Origin: Unio delphinus
Taxonomy: Eukaryota; Mollusca; Bivalvia; Unionida; Unionidae
Length of the DNA stretch: 64,000 bases
Direction of reading: 5' to 3'
Assembly: GCA_029339505.1 (NCBI GenBank)
Contig: JAQISU010001239.1
Coordinates: forward strand, 3,777,501 to 3,841,500
Each line of letters begins with the position of its first letter. Position 1 is the first letter of the stretch. Position numbers and translations under genes: made by a program. The notes beneath the pieces are model-generated. The model ran no database searches. It was not told the origin of the DNA and saw only the letters and a list, made by a program, of their open reading frames with translations. This document shows positions 23,961 to 34,445 of the stretch, in pieces.

Positions 23961-24819
23961 TATATCTTGAAAGTATTTTGGGTGGGTTTTTTTGGTCTGG
24001 TGCATAGCATTCACATCAGGAAATGCTTTCAAAGAAATGTCGTTCAGTGAATGAGATGTAAAATTCACTATTTTCATTGAATACTAAATGTTACCTACAC
24101 AGCAAATTATCTCAAACATTTCCTTTTCCATTGATACATACTAGAAATGTATATGAATTAATTTTATTTAAATTATCAAAGACTGAAACCAGAACTAGAT
24201 AAAAACCATATTTACTATCAGTTTTCTAAAAATAAACACAAATGTGTGATCTCAGCTAGACAATAACAAAATCGTGCAGGCTTTACAGATGCAAAATTCC
24301 GATAAAAAAGATGGTAACTTCAGGGGCTATGTTCAAAATTCTACCATTCCAAAATCAGTGGAATTTTAACAGTTTCAACTGAACAGGTTTGGGGGTTAAA
24401 ATTATACCTGGGAAATGCTTAGCCTCTTTAGCCCACCACCAAGGATGCCTCCCCCCAGATCCTATGCCTACTTGTTTATTTCCCCCTAAGCATTTTCCTG
24501 CAGCCATCTCTGCCAACTTTGGGTTGGTCACTGGATACCAAACACATCCAGCTAATGCATTTTGTTTATAAAATTTTGGTTGAATGTGAAATCAAGTTTA
24601 CATTTTATGAAAATTTGTGTGAAATATAAACAAGTTGAAACAGTGGAAGGGGGGGGGGGCATTTTAAGGGTGCATCTGGGATTTAGTAAATTTGTGCACT
24701 GTCACCACCCACCACCACCCGCTTAAAAAAAGAGGCCCAACCTGGTCATAGTTGGAGGCTCTTAACGGGGCATAAAAAGTAACTAAAAAGAAGTGTTATA
24801 ATGTAGCTATAACAAGATT

Positions 24820-25240
24820 CTAAATATGGACGGTTGATGTGGAAGCCATATTGGATGTGTGAGTGGCACCACTGTCATTTAGACCAACCAGACATATTTA
24901 AAGTCTCCTGGTGAATGAAAACCACACGTCAATATGACCTTGTGTTAACGATGAACAGCAATAACAAGATTTTCAAGATGATGGCTATGGCAAGCATACG
25001 GGGTATCAGATTGGCACCATTTTCTTTTAGAACCAACTCAACATCACAATGTCTTGTAGTGAAAACCTCATATTGATATAAGCAGCCATTCAAAAGAAGC
25101 AGCAATAACTTGATTTTCAAGATGGCTGTTCTGGCGACCACAATGGCTAGTATTTTAGTACTGGCAAACTTATACTCACAGACAGATGACAAAGCAAACA
25201 TCCTATCAGCTCTTAGACCTAATAATCTGATGCCAGAACT
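24820..25240. repeat. R1 degenerate repeat copy
   Basis: GGAAGCCATATTGGATGTGT, AAGTCTCCTGGTGAATGAAA, CGTCAATATGACC, GATTTTCAAGATGATGGC, then a second round with TTTTCAAGATGGCTGTTCTG. Two to three R1 units are present. Confidence 0.65.
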
Positions 25241-26235
25241 TTTTTAAGGAAAGAAAAATTAAAATCTTTATTAAAAAAACATCTGATCAAATATAATTTT
25301 TTAAACTAACTTCTGAAATAATTTCTGTGCTTGACATGAAGGGTGATTTCTTTTATGGTAATCAATGTTGCCAATAAAGTAACAACTTGAAACAAAACCT
25401 CATCAATCTCAATCAATTATTTAAAATGTCCCCATGAAATAATGATCAAAAAGTATTTTCATCTGCTTGCATCATATTGTCTTCAAATAATGTAATGGCT
25501 TTGCATCTGTCATAAATACATAATTTATTATTTTCTACATTTCTGGATGAAAATTTATAGCGTGTAGAATGACGTCAACTGCATGCAATTTGAAAACCAA
25601 GATGACAAGAATATAAACAAGAGTTTTGTTTCGATATGGAATATGTTTAAAATCAGAACTACATTCAGAAAACTCTAAACCGATCTCTAGATCTATATAG
25701 ATTTTAAATTTTTATTTGGTAACATTACAAATCAAAGATAACAAACAGTTTCAATAATGATTGTACACCACAACGCTGGACCAAATGTTTATACGGGTAT
25801 GCTGGGCTTTTAATTTTGACTTAACCATTTCATTTCTTTTAATCAACAACTGTAGCTACAAATGCAGAAAATTGTTTTTTAAAATGTAATATAATGTTCT
25901 TGGAATTTGATTAGTATTTGAAGATTACAAATTGCCTAATGATGCAAATGGATTTTTACAAAATAAAGAGATATATCAAAAGGAAATATGTGTACCAAAA
26001 TTCTATGACATCACCACTTAATTGGAGCCAAATCATCGAGGTAGACTGGACTGGGTATGTTATGACATTTTTCTCAGCCATAAAATTGTCCCGTGAAGAT
26101 TTAGAGATGTCACTATAAATACCACAGTATATACATTCCTTTTCATGAAGGCATGGAATCCATTGTATAAAAGTAATATGCAAAAGATACCCCAGTATAA
26201 AGAAACCACATCTCTTACACTTAAAACACCAAAAT

Positions 26236-27043
26236 AGATCATGACAAGTGTTGATCAGTATTATACTAATAGTAAAACACCAAAACAGATCATGACAAGT
26301 GTTGATCAGTATTATACTAATAGTAAAACACCAAAACAGATCATGACAAGTGTTGATCTGTATTATACTAATAGTAAAACACCAAAACAGATCATGACAA
26401 GTGTTGATCAGTATTATACTAATAGTAAAACACCCAAATAGATCATGACAAGTGTTGATCAGTATTATACTAATAGTAAAACACCCAAACAGATCATAAC
26501 AAGTGTTGATCAGTATTATACTAATAGTAAAACACAAAAAGAGATCATGACAAGTGTTGATCAGTATTATACTAATAGTAAAACCCCCAAATAGATCATG
26601 ACAAGTGTTGATCAGTATTATACTAATAGTAAAACACCAAAATAGATCATGACAAGTGTTGATCAGTACTATACTAATAGTAAAACACCAAAACAGACCA
26701 TGAAAAGAGTTGATCTGTATTATACTAATAGTAAAACACCAAAACAGATCAAGACAAGTGTTGATCAGTACTATACTAATAGTAAAACACCAAAACAGAT
26801 CATGACAAGTGTTGATCTATACTATACTAATAGTAAAAACCCCAAATAGATCATGACAAGTGTTGATCAGTATTATACTAATAGTAAAACACCAAAATAG
26901 ATCATGACAAGTGTTGATCAGTATTATACTAATAGTAAAACACCCAAATAGATCATGACAAGTGTTGATCAGTATTATACTAATAGTAAAACACCAAAAT
27001 AGATCATGACAAGTGTTGATCAGTATTATACTAATAGTAAAAA
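26236..27043. repeat. 51-bp satellite, 16 copies
   Basis: The unit is AGATCATGACAAGTGTTGAT then CAGTATTATACTAATAGT then AAAACACCAAAAT. Fifteen intervals of exactly 51 bp separate the first and last AGATCATGAC. Copies are nearly identical, with variants C/T, AAAC/AAAT and CACCA/CACCC. Fifty-one is 17 codons, so open frames run through it on both strands, including the longest in the window (25956-26537, minus). They have repeating peptide, are stopped by unit variants and are not genes. Confidence 0.97.
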
Positions 27044-27305
27044 TCTCCCACAGACCAAACTGTCAATATCCAAAATTTTAGCCATTTTACTGAAGTGGTA
27101 AGAATAAAGACACATGATTTATATCAATGTGTCTTAACAGAGCCAAAAAATATCTTCAGTTGGCGGAGTAAGCCATGTTACAGTTTGAAGAATTAAGGAA
27201 TGCATCATTGTAGATAATACATGCCATAAAAAAAACAATTGTGATTAATGAGATGCTTCATCCAGAGAGGATTTTTAATAATAACAAAACTTGCAGGATA
27301 CTTAC

Positions 27306-27383
27306 ATTAAAATCTACTTGATTGGGCATTCTAACAGGTCCTGGCCCCCTGGGCCCACCAGGATACCTTGGTGACATAAAGGG
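27306..27383 (-). CDS. SSBP3: SSBP orthologue, exon C (PFMSPRYPGG motif)
   Basis: This 78-bp exon (26 codons, phase 0/0) begins PFMSPRYPGGPRGPG and continues PVRMPNQVDFN. PFMSPRY(P/A)GGPRPP(I/L)R is the most recognisable motif of the SSBP2/3/4 middle region, so this exon anchors the identification. The acceptor has a long T-rich tract ending TTTTCTTGCAG; the donor is GTAAGT (complement of 27300-27305). The end VDFN departs from the vertebrate exon, which stops at about NQ; a similar (E/D)FN ending is what I recall of insect Ssdp, so a protostome source is favoured, though not proven. It is flanked by a 25.6-kb intron upstream and a 7.2-kb intron downstream. Confidence 0.95.
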
Positions 27384-27526
27384 CTGCAAGAAAACAAAAA
27401 TAATAACATAAACAAGGAGTTTATATGAAAAGTTCTACAAACATTTACTCTTTATATCCTATTATAATTCCAAGTTTGACGACAATACCATCCCTCTATG
27501 GGTTTCATTTTTGGTTTTTGGCAAAT

Positions 27527-27640
27527 GCCATGTGTACTTGCTTGTAAATTAAGTCCAACTGTAAACAACACAGACACTGATCTGCCATCACCCTTTGCAA
27601 TTGGACTTGACTTGTCAGTATAAACAATGTTTAACAAGGA
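27527..27640. mobile_element. MITE fragment
   Basis: TGTACTTGCTTGTAAATTAA then GTCCAACTGTAAACAACACAG, CACTGATCTGCCATCACCC, and a closing ATTGGACTTGACTTGTCAGT retain the TIR and one half hairpin. Confidence 0.55.
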
Positions 27641-28059
27641 TATCGTTAGCGGCTAATTGACAGAACCAATACATATTGTTTTACAAATTTATTAGGCTGG
27701 CCATATGGTCTGATTTATGGGACAGAAATACTTGAGTCAAAATTATGCAAAAATTTGTTAAAACAACTCACAAAAATAGTCATTAAACCTCAATGGTTAT
27801 CTTACTTTTATACTAATTAAGTTGTGTTACATAAGTGTATTAACACTTCCTGAATACTAACAGCACCTCCTTTTTTACATTCTTTAATTCTGCTTGCATC
27901 TTTTGAAACATTTTGAACTGCTAAAGAAAGTACTATGGTTTAACATGCATAACTTGACACACATTATTTGTCAAATTTAAAGCACAGAGAATTCTGATGA
28001 CTTGTGCGGTGATACTAATTTACACAAAATCAGATGGAAGAACACAAATCTTGATATAG

Positions 28060-29520
28060 CATTATTATGGTCTTTTTATACTAACATAAACAGACTGCTA
28101 AATATGTACAAACATAAAGAGACTGGTCTATATCGTATTATCATAAAAAGAATGTTCCATTTAGTACCATCATAAAGATGGCTGGTATATATATGGTATC
28201 AACATAAACAGGCTACTCTATATGTACCATCATAAAGAGACTACTCTATATGTACCATCATAAAGAGTCTACTATATATGTACCGTCATAAAGAGACTAC
28301 TATATATGTACCATCATAAAGAGACTACTCTACATGTTCCATCATAAAGAGTCTACTATATATGTACCATCATAAAGAGACTACTATATATGTACCATCA
28401 TAAAGTGGCTACTACATGATATGTACCATCATAAAGAGACTACTATATATGTACCATCATAAAGAGACTACTATACATGTACCATCATAAAGAGACTGGT
28501 CTATATTTGGTATCAACATAAACAGGCTACTCTATATGTACCATCATAAAGAGACTATTCTATATGTACCATCATAAAGAGACTACTATAAATGTAACAT
28601 CAAAAAGAGACTACTATATATGTACCATCATAAAGAGACTACTCTACATGTTCCATCATAAAGAGTCTACTATATATGTACCATCATAAAGAGACTACTA
28701 TACATGTACCATCATAAAGAGACTGGTCTATATTTGGTATCAACATAAACAGGCTACTCTATATGTACCATCATAAAGAGACTATTCTATATGTACCATC
28801 ATAAAGAGACTACTATATATGTACCATCATAAAGAGACTACTCTACATGTTCCATCATAAAGAGTCTACCATATATGTACCATCATAAAGAGACTACTAT
28901 ATATGTACCATCATAAAGAGACTACTATATATGTACCATCATAAAGAGACTACTAGTACTATACATGTACCATCATAAAGAGACTGGTCTATATTTGGTA
29001 TCAACATAAACAGGCTACTCTACATGTTCCATCATCAAGAGTCTACTATATATGTACCATCATAAAGAGACTACTATATATGTACCATCATAAAGAGACT
29101 ACTATATATGTACCATCATAAAGAGACTACTATATATGTACCATCATAAAGAGTCTACTATATATGTACCATCATAAAGAGACTACTATATATGTACCAT
29201 CATAAAGAGTCTACTATATATGTACCATCATAAAGAGACTACTATATATGTACCATCATAAAGAGACTACTATATATGTACCATCATAAAGAGTCTACTA
29301 TATATGTACCATCATAAAGAGACTACTATATATGTACCATCATAAAGAGACTACTATATATGGTATCAACATAAAGAGACTACTATATATGGTATCAACA
29401 TAAAGAGACTACTATATATGGTATCAACATAAAGAGACTACTATATATGGTATCAACATAAAGAGACTGATCTCTATCATATTATCGTAAAAAGACTTCT
29501 CTGTATGGTACATCAAAAAG
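28060..29520. repeat. 28-bp satellite, about 50 copies, with higher-order structure
   Basis: The basic unit is ACCATCATAAAGAGACTACT then ATATATGT. A variant block GACTGGTCTATATTTGGTAT then CAACATAAACAGGCTACTC recurs at 28494, 28721 and 28982, spaced about 227 and 261 bp, so 8-9 units were duplicated together. The right end (29350-29460) is homogenised for a GGTATCAACATAAAGAGAC variant. It is the largest array in the window. Confidence 0.96.
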
Positions 29521-30087
29521 AGGCTGCTCTAATTATTCTTCAGAATATTTTCCACATTTATATTATATTGACATCTGAAATGTTATCCAAGGAATCTGAA
29601 GATTTCTTATGGGAATTCCTTTTTAAAAAGTGATTTTATAAAATTGTACCTTCTTCTAATGCATGAATGTGACACTAAAAATTACCGTGTATTGACACTG
29701 ATGTGCATAGTAGTTAACATTGTCCCTGTTGACTCATGCATGTGTTTTCAGCCAAGAGTTTGGGAAGCTCAGATGCATATAACTGTTTCAATGGATGAAA
29801 TTGCAAACATCTTGGGGTTTTAACAAAATGTAGCCAATGAAAACAGTCCTTACTTAAAATGAAAAAAAGTGTTCTATTAACAGTTTCGCTGCCTACAAGT
29901 GGGAATTTGCACTGAAAATGAAGTCAGTTGTGGAAAAAAAAATGTTAACATTCAGGTATTACAACTAAAATTTTGAGCATTCTGAAAAGTGATGACATCA
30001 AAACTTTAATGATCTGATTCAAGATGAATAATCAAACATTAGTATTTCGTCAGCTATATTTCAGATTTATCTGAATCTGAGGATGAA

Positions 30088-30312
30088 ACATGTGACAATC
30101 TTGTATCATCTAACATGTGACAATCTTGTATCATCTAACATGTGACAATCTTGTATCATCTAACATGTGACAATCTCGTATCATCTAACATGTGACAATC
30201 TTGTATCATCTAACATGTGACAATCTTGTATCATCTAACATGTGACAATCTTGTTTCATCTAACATTTGACAATCTCGTATCATCTAACACGTGACAATC
30301 ATATATTATCTA
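30088..30312. repeat. 25-bp minisatellite, 9 copies
   Basis: ACATGTGACAATCTTGTATC then ATCTA, nine units exactly 25 bp apart; the last three are diverged. Confidence 0.94.
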
Positions 30313-30654
30313 ACATTTGGGGGCCAGTAAATGTAGACAATTTCACAGCAGATTCTGGACTAAAACTTCACTTTGATGAAAATACTCGAGTATCAGATTT
30401 CTTTTGACAAGTTTTTCCCAAACAAATACTCCAGTCATTAGTAGCTGAAACAGGCAAATCAAAAATAATAGTGAAAAGCCCGATTCAAAGTGGTCACCTA
30501 CTTTCATTGCAGAAATGAAGGCATTGATGGAAGTACATGTCATTGTTATTATAATGCAAATTAAAAACAAACTGAAGAGTGTTTAAACTTTAATTACATA
30601 GTTAGCATGGAATAAATTGATACTGAAAACACAGAGCATGGGAACTAACTCTAG

Positions 30655-30786
30655 TGCCTCTCATTCAGGTGGCCATTTTATATGTTACGATGTTTAACCT
30701 AAATACAGCCACTAGAAGGCTGCCTCTCATTCAGGTAGCCATTTTATATGTTCCGATGTTTAACCTAAATACAGCCACTAGAAGGC
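30655..30786. repeat. 66-bp direct duplication
   Basis: TGCCTCTCATTCAGGT(G/A)GCC to ACAGCCACTAGAAGGC is present twice head to tail with two or three differences. Confidence 0.9.
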
Positions 30787-30789
30787 AGG

Positions 30790-32530
30790 CAGCTTAGCAG
30801 ACTTGGTTGGGAAGTAATTAGTAAAATATCAGGGTAATTTTTTTAAATTACTAATCATTTACCTAAATTGTTGTTGCATCACATGGCATTTATCTGAAAG
30901 GCCATTGCATATTTGCATGTAATATGTTTGCTATTTTAGAAAGATCCTCAAGATTGTTTCTTTAATTAACAATACAAACTATATTTAGTGAATGGGAATG
31001 GATGCCATGCCAAAAGCATGAAGGAATTAAATTCCTCAAAGATATTTTTAAAAAATCCCTTAACTTGTTTGCTGATAGCTTCAATAACTCTGCCTATATG
31101 TTATAATGTGAATTTGTAATTATATTTATTGAATGACCTCAAAAATTGTTGTACTTATCGGCAATCAGGACAAAAATTTGCAATAACCATGTCATATTCT
31201 TCTTGCTCTAAACTGTATCTCAAGTTTGATTACCGGTAAATTCACTTTTCTAATTCTGTACTGGTTTGGGACTCGGAGAAAAAACGGATCTGTCTACCCT
31301 GTAAACATGTTCAATCCATATTTTTCAGATTCAACACCAAATGTAATAATTCTTTTGTTGGGCCCAATAATGAGTTTTCGCATAATGAGTTCTCGCAGGA
31401 GCAATGGCTTTCGTGATGACAGCTTATCATTTTGCAAAGTTGCCTCTTTGTTGTTTACTGTAATCAAATTGCTTCTATTTTTGTGGTCTTCACATAGGAC
31501 CTCCTCTTCTTATAAGCAAGTTTGAACAGCTTTCCTTCACCAGTAATTTCTTTCACATCAACGTGATCTAAAAACCACCTGGCATCTGTGTAACTAATTG
31601 GTAGAGATGAACATCTACACCAGTATTGCAAGGTCATGTACAAAGTTTTACATGATCATTGATACAAGTTTTGCACAATTATCAGCAAAGTTTTACAAAA
31701 TCAAAACTTGTATTCATTAATTATTTTTTGTATGTAATTAACAATAGTGCTTCATATAAAATCTTACATTCCCTCAGTTAAATTTAAATAGGCTTTTCTA
31801 AAAACAAAATTCAAAGTGTTTTTAACAAATGTATAGACATTTTTCATGGGGTGGGGAAATAGGAGGATTTTGTTTAATTCAAACAGGATATTATTTTTGT
31901 TTTAGCATAAGGTAATTTTTAAAATGTAATTATACTGGTAATGACAAGAATTAGTACTTAATTTCTACAAATCAAGAGCAAGACATGTTTGAAAGCTATT
32001 TGGGGGCTAGACATTATTAAAAAAAGAAGAAAGAACACGTATCTCCCTGCCAAAACATTACTGTAAAAGGTTGGTCCTTAGAGAAGGCTTGATTAAATGC
32101 AGATACTTTCTGACACCTACATGTATTCATTTTAGGATTTTTCAAACATGAGCATATTTATCTAGGCCTTACTTGATCAAATTCCTTTGAAGCTTTGAGA
32201 ATTATTTGAAGATCTGTTCAAGCACAGACAATATCAAATCAAACTGGTGTGCAACATAATTTACAGCAGATAAAAACCAAAACATATTCTTTGGGGTACC
32301 AGTCTGTTTAGTAGAAAAAAAGTAGTACTTATCAATAAATGCTTGTCAATCTGTATATTTCAACTTAAACAGAAATCAAGCATCTTTTGAACTTGATTAA
32401 AATGAACAAAATACTTTAAAGAATCCATAAAATAGACTGCCACATATTACTTGCAATAAACATGTCTTGAATGAATGTCACTGCAAGAAAATTGATGATT
32501 AATCATCAATATCATGGATATATTAAAGCA
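30790..32530. other. Intronic sequence with no recognised feature
   Basis: AT-rich sequence. I saw one small internal echo (AATGAGTTTTCGCATAATG then AGTTCTCGC, 31370-31396) but no gene, SINE or array. Confidence 0.5.
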
Positions 32531-32534
32531 TATA

Positions 32535-32743
32535 CTGTATATACTCACAAGTTCAGAACTAAAAACAACAAAAATCCTGATCTGCCACATTATAATGCAC
32601 CTGCAGATCAGGGTCTATGTTGTTTGTTCACCTGATTACTCATATTGAACTCCACAGACCCAGAACTCCCGGTGCATTATGTGCCAGCAGATCTGGGTTC
32701 TGTCAGTTTGCAGCTGGCTCGTCTTATAAGCAAGTACATACAG
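32535..32743. mobile_element. Twin-hairpin MITE, reference copy (209 bp)
   Basis: TA flanks both sides (32533-32534, 32744-32745). The ends CTGTATATACT and AGTACATACAG are inverted repeats continuing toward CTTATAAG. Hairpin 1 (32564-32625) pairs AACAACAAAAATCCTGATC with GATCAGGGTCTATGTTGTT. Hairpin 2 (32648-32709) pairs CCACAGACCCAGAACTCC with AGCAGATCTGGGTTCTGTC. Loops contain CATTATAATGCACC and GCATTATGTGCC. No ORF is present; it would be mobilised by a TA-specific transposase elsewhere (inference). Confidence 0.85.
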
Positions 32744-33250
32744 TACTTTTATATTGAGAAAGCAAATGAAAATTGAAAGCTTGATAAATCACACTCGGGT
32801 TGAATCTGTAGCCTCATGAATCACTCAATCCCCCATCCAATAAATTCTGACCACAAGTGGTCTTCCTAAAAAATCAAACAAAGAATCAGTAAGAACGAAA
32901 GACAGCTGCGTTTTTAATTTCCCATTGAAGATGATTAGATGAAATCACAAGAGGATACACTGATAATTACATAGATAATTGAAACTCAAAATAATACTGC
33001 CCAAGCTTTTTCTATAAGCCTGACTTCAACATGGCTAAGTTGTAGAACCAGTTGAAGACTACTTCCGTTGTGCAGAAATGGTGAAATATCCAAGGTTAAA
33101 CTTGGGGCCAATGGTATGTAACCAAGTCAATCCAAGTAAAATGAACAGCATAAGAATTGATTGACAATCTTTACAAAAATTGCCCAATTTTGGCACCTTA
33201 AAAAGAAGCAAAAGATAAAGCAAACTGAATATCTCCAGATACACAATAAT

Positions 33251-33286
33251 GTGTGTGTGTATGTGTGTGTGTGCGTGTGTGAGAGA
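33251..33286. repeat. (GT)n microsatellite
   Basis: GT repeats with AT and GC interruptions followed by GAGAGAG. Confidence 0.9.
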
Positions 33287-34349
33287 GTTTACAAACAAAA
33301 GAAATGTGACCTGAAATACTATAATTTTGGAGAAACCAACAGGAATTTATTACACAATTTTTCATGCTCAGAAAAATGATAACATTTACTGAGACCACCT
33401 GTCTTGATAGACCAGAAAGGATGGTTCCCACCCCCACCCCACTCCAAAAAAAGAGAATTTATTTTCTCACTACTTTGGTTAAAGTATTTATGTTGAAAAT
33501 TTCATTTATGCAAATGTTATAAAAACTGGCACTAAATATTAGGAGATGGGGTCCCAGATAAAACAAGATTCTTCAAAAATCAAATACTGTATTACAGTGA
33601 CAACAAAAGTTTTTTGTACTTTCTGATACTATCAGCTGACCACTCAGATGGACAATTTGTGCATTAGCTGAATGAAACAGACACTAAATTGCTAGACACA
33701 AACTTGTACCTTAAATTACTGTCCCAGGTGCTCACCACAAGTTGCTGTGTATTGCTGTTATACAGTTGGCTAATGTCATGACATGTGTGATTAATGCCCC
33801 ATGTCACTCTTTTTTGGACTCCTTTAGTTCCTGCAGAAGTGCCTATCGCATTTGTAATGAGAAAGCAATCTTAGTTTTTTGGTAACTGTTATTAGTGCAC
33901 TGTTTATGGCGGACTTGCTCTATGGAGGAATGGCAAAAAAACAAACCCCTCCAGTGATATCATTAACATCCAAACATTGGAGATGGGAGAGTTTGTCCAC
34001 TTTTTTGTGGGAGGGGGGGGGGGTCAAATCAAACTAAATAGAGATGTGCTATCAGATTAAAAGTTGCCCCCCCCCCCAATCCCCATCAATGATCCACCGA
34101 CTTCCTCTACTGAGCAGCTCCGACAGATAATATCATTTGCAGACCCAATATCTTTAATGTTTACAAAAATCATTTTAGCTTGTGCGATATGATCAAAATG
34201 TCTTTCAAAGCAACAGGGGTTTTCTTTCCCCCCCCCCCCCCCCCCGATATATTTACATCAATAAGCACTAGCAAAACATGAAATAGTAGATCCATATTCT
34301 AAATCATCTTTGATACAAGCACCTCCACAAGCAAATAGTGCTTAGCTTA

Positions 34350-34445
34350 TGCATTTAATTTAATTAATAATAAATTAATAATTGCTGGCTACTGTTTTTG
34401 TCACTGTTTAGTATTTACCATGAATTTCATGCAAATAAATATTAT
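34350..34445. other. AT-rich block with octamer-like site
   Basis: A run of TTAATTAATAATAAATTAAT is followed by an ATGCAAAT octamer at 34429-34436. This could be a POU/homeodomain site cluster, but such matches are common in AT-rich DNA, so it is only a pointer. Confidence 0.2.

Larger units (their letters stand above)
20124..27305 (-). other. SSBP intron between exons C and D (7.2 kb)
   Basis: It is bounded by GTAAGT at the high end and CTGATGCAG at the low end, phase 0. It contains three twin-hairpin MITE loci, a 20-bp minisatellite, a pogo-like MITE, an R1 block and the 51-bp array. Nothing further was recognised in 20640-21460, 23970-24800 or 25250-26230 beyond AT-rich DNA and short homopolymers. 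Confidence 0.8.

Noticed and set aside
25956..26537. Longest open frame (193 codons, minus strand)
   Set aside because: Most of it is the 51-bp satellite read in frame; the remainder has no recognisable domain and no splice support.
28060..29520. CRISPR-like array
   Set aside because: Direct tandem units of 28 bp with no unique spacers, in a eukaryotic intron; a satellite.
31200..31420. Possible TIR element around AATGAGTTTTCGCATAATG
   Set aside because: Only a short direct echo is present; I could not find paired ends or a target duplication.
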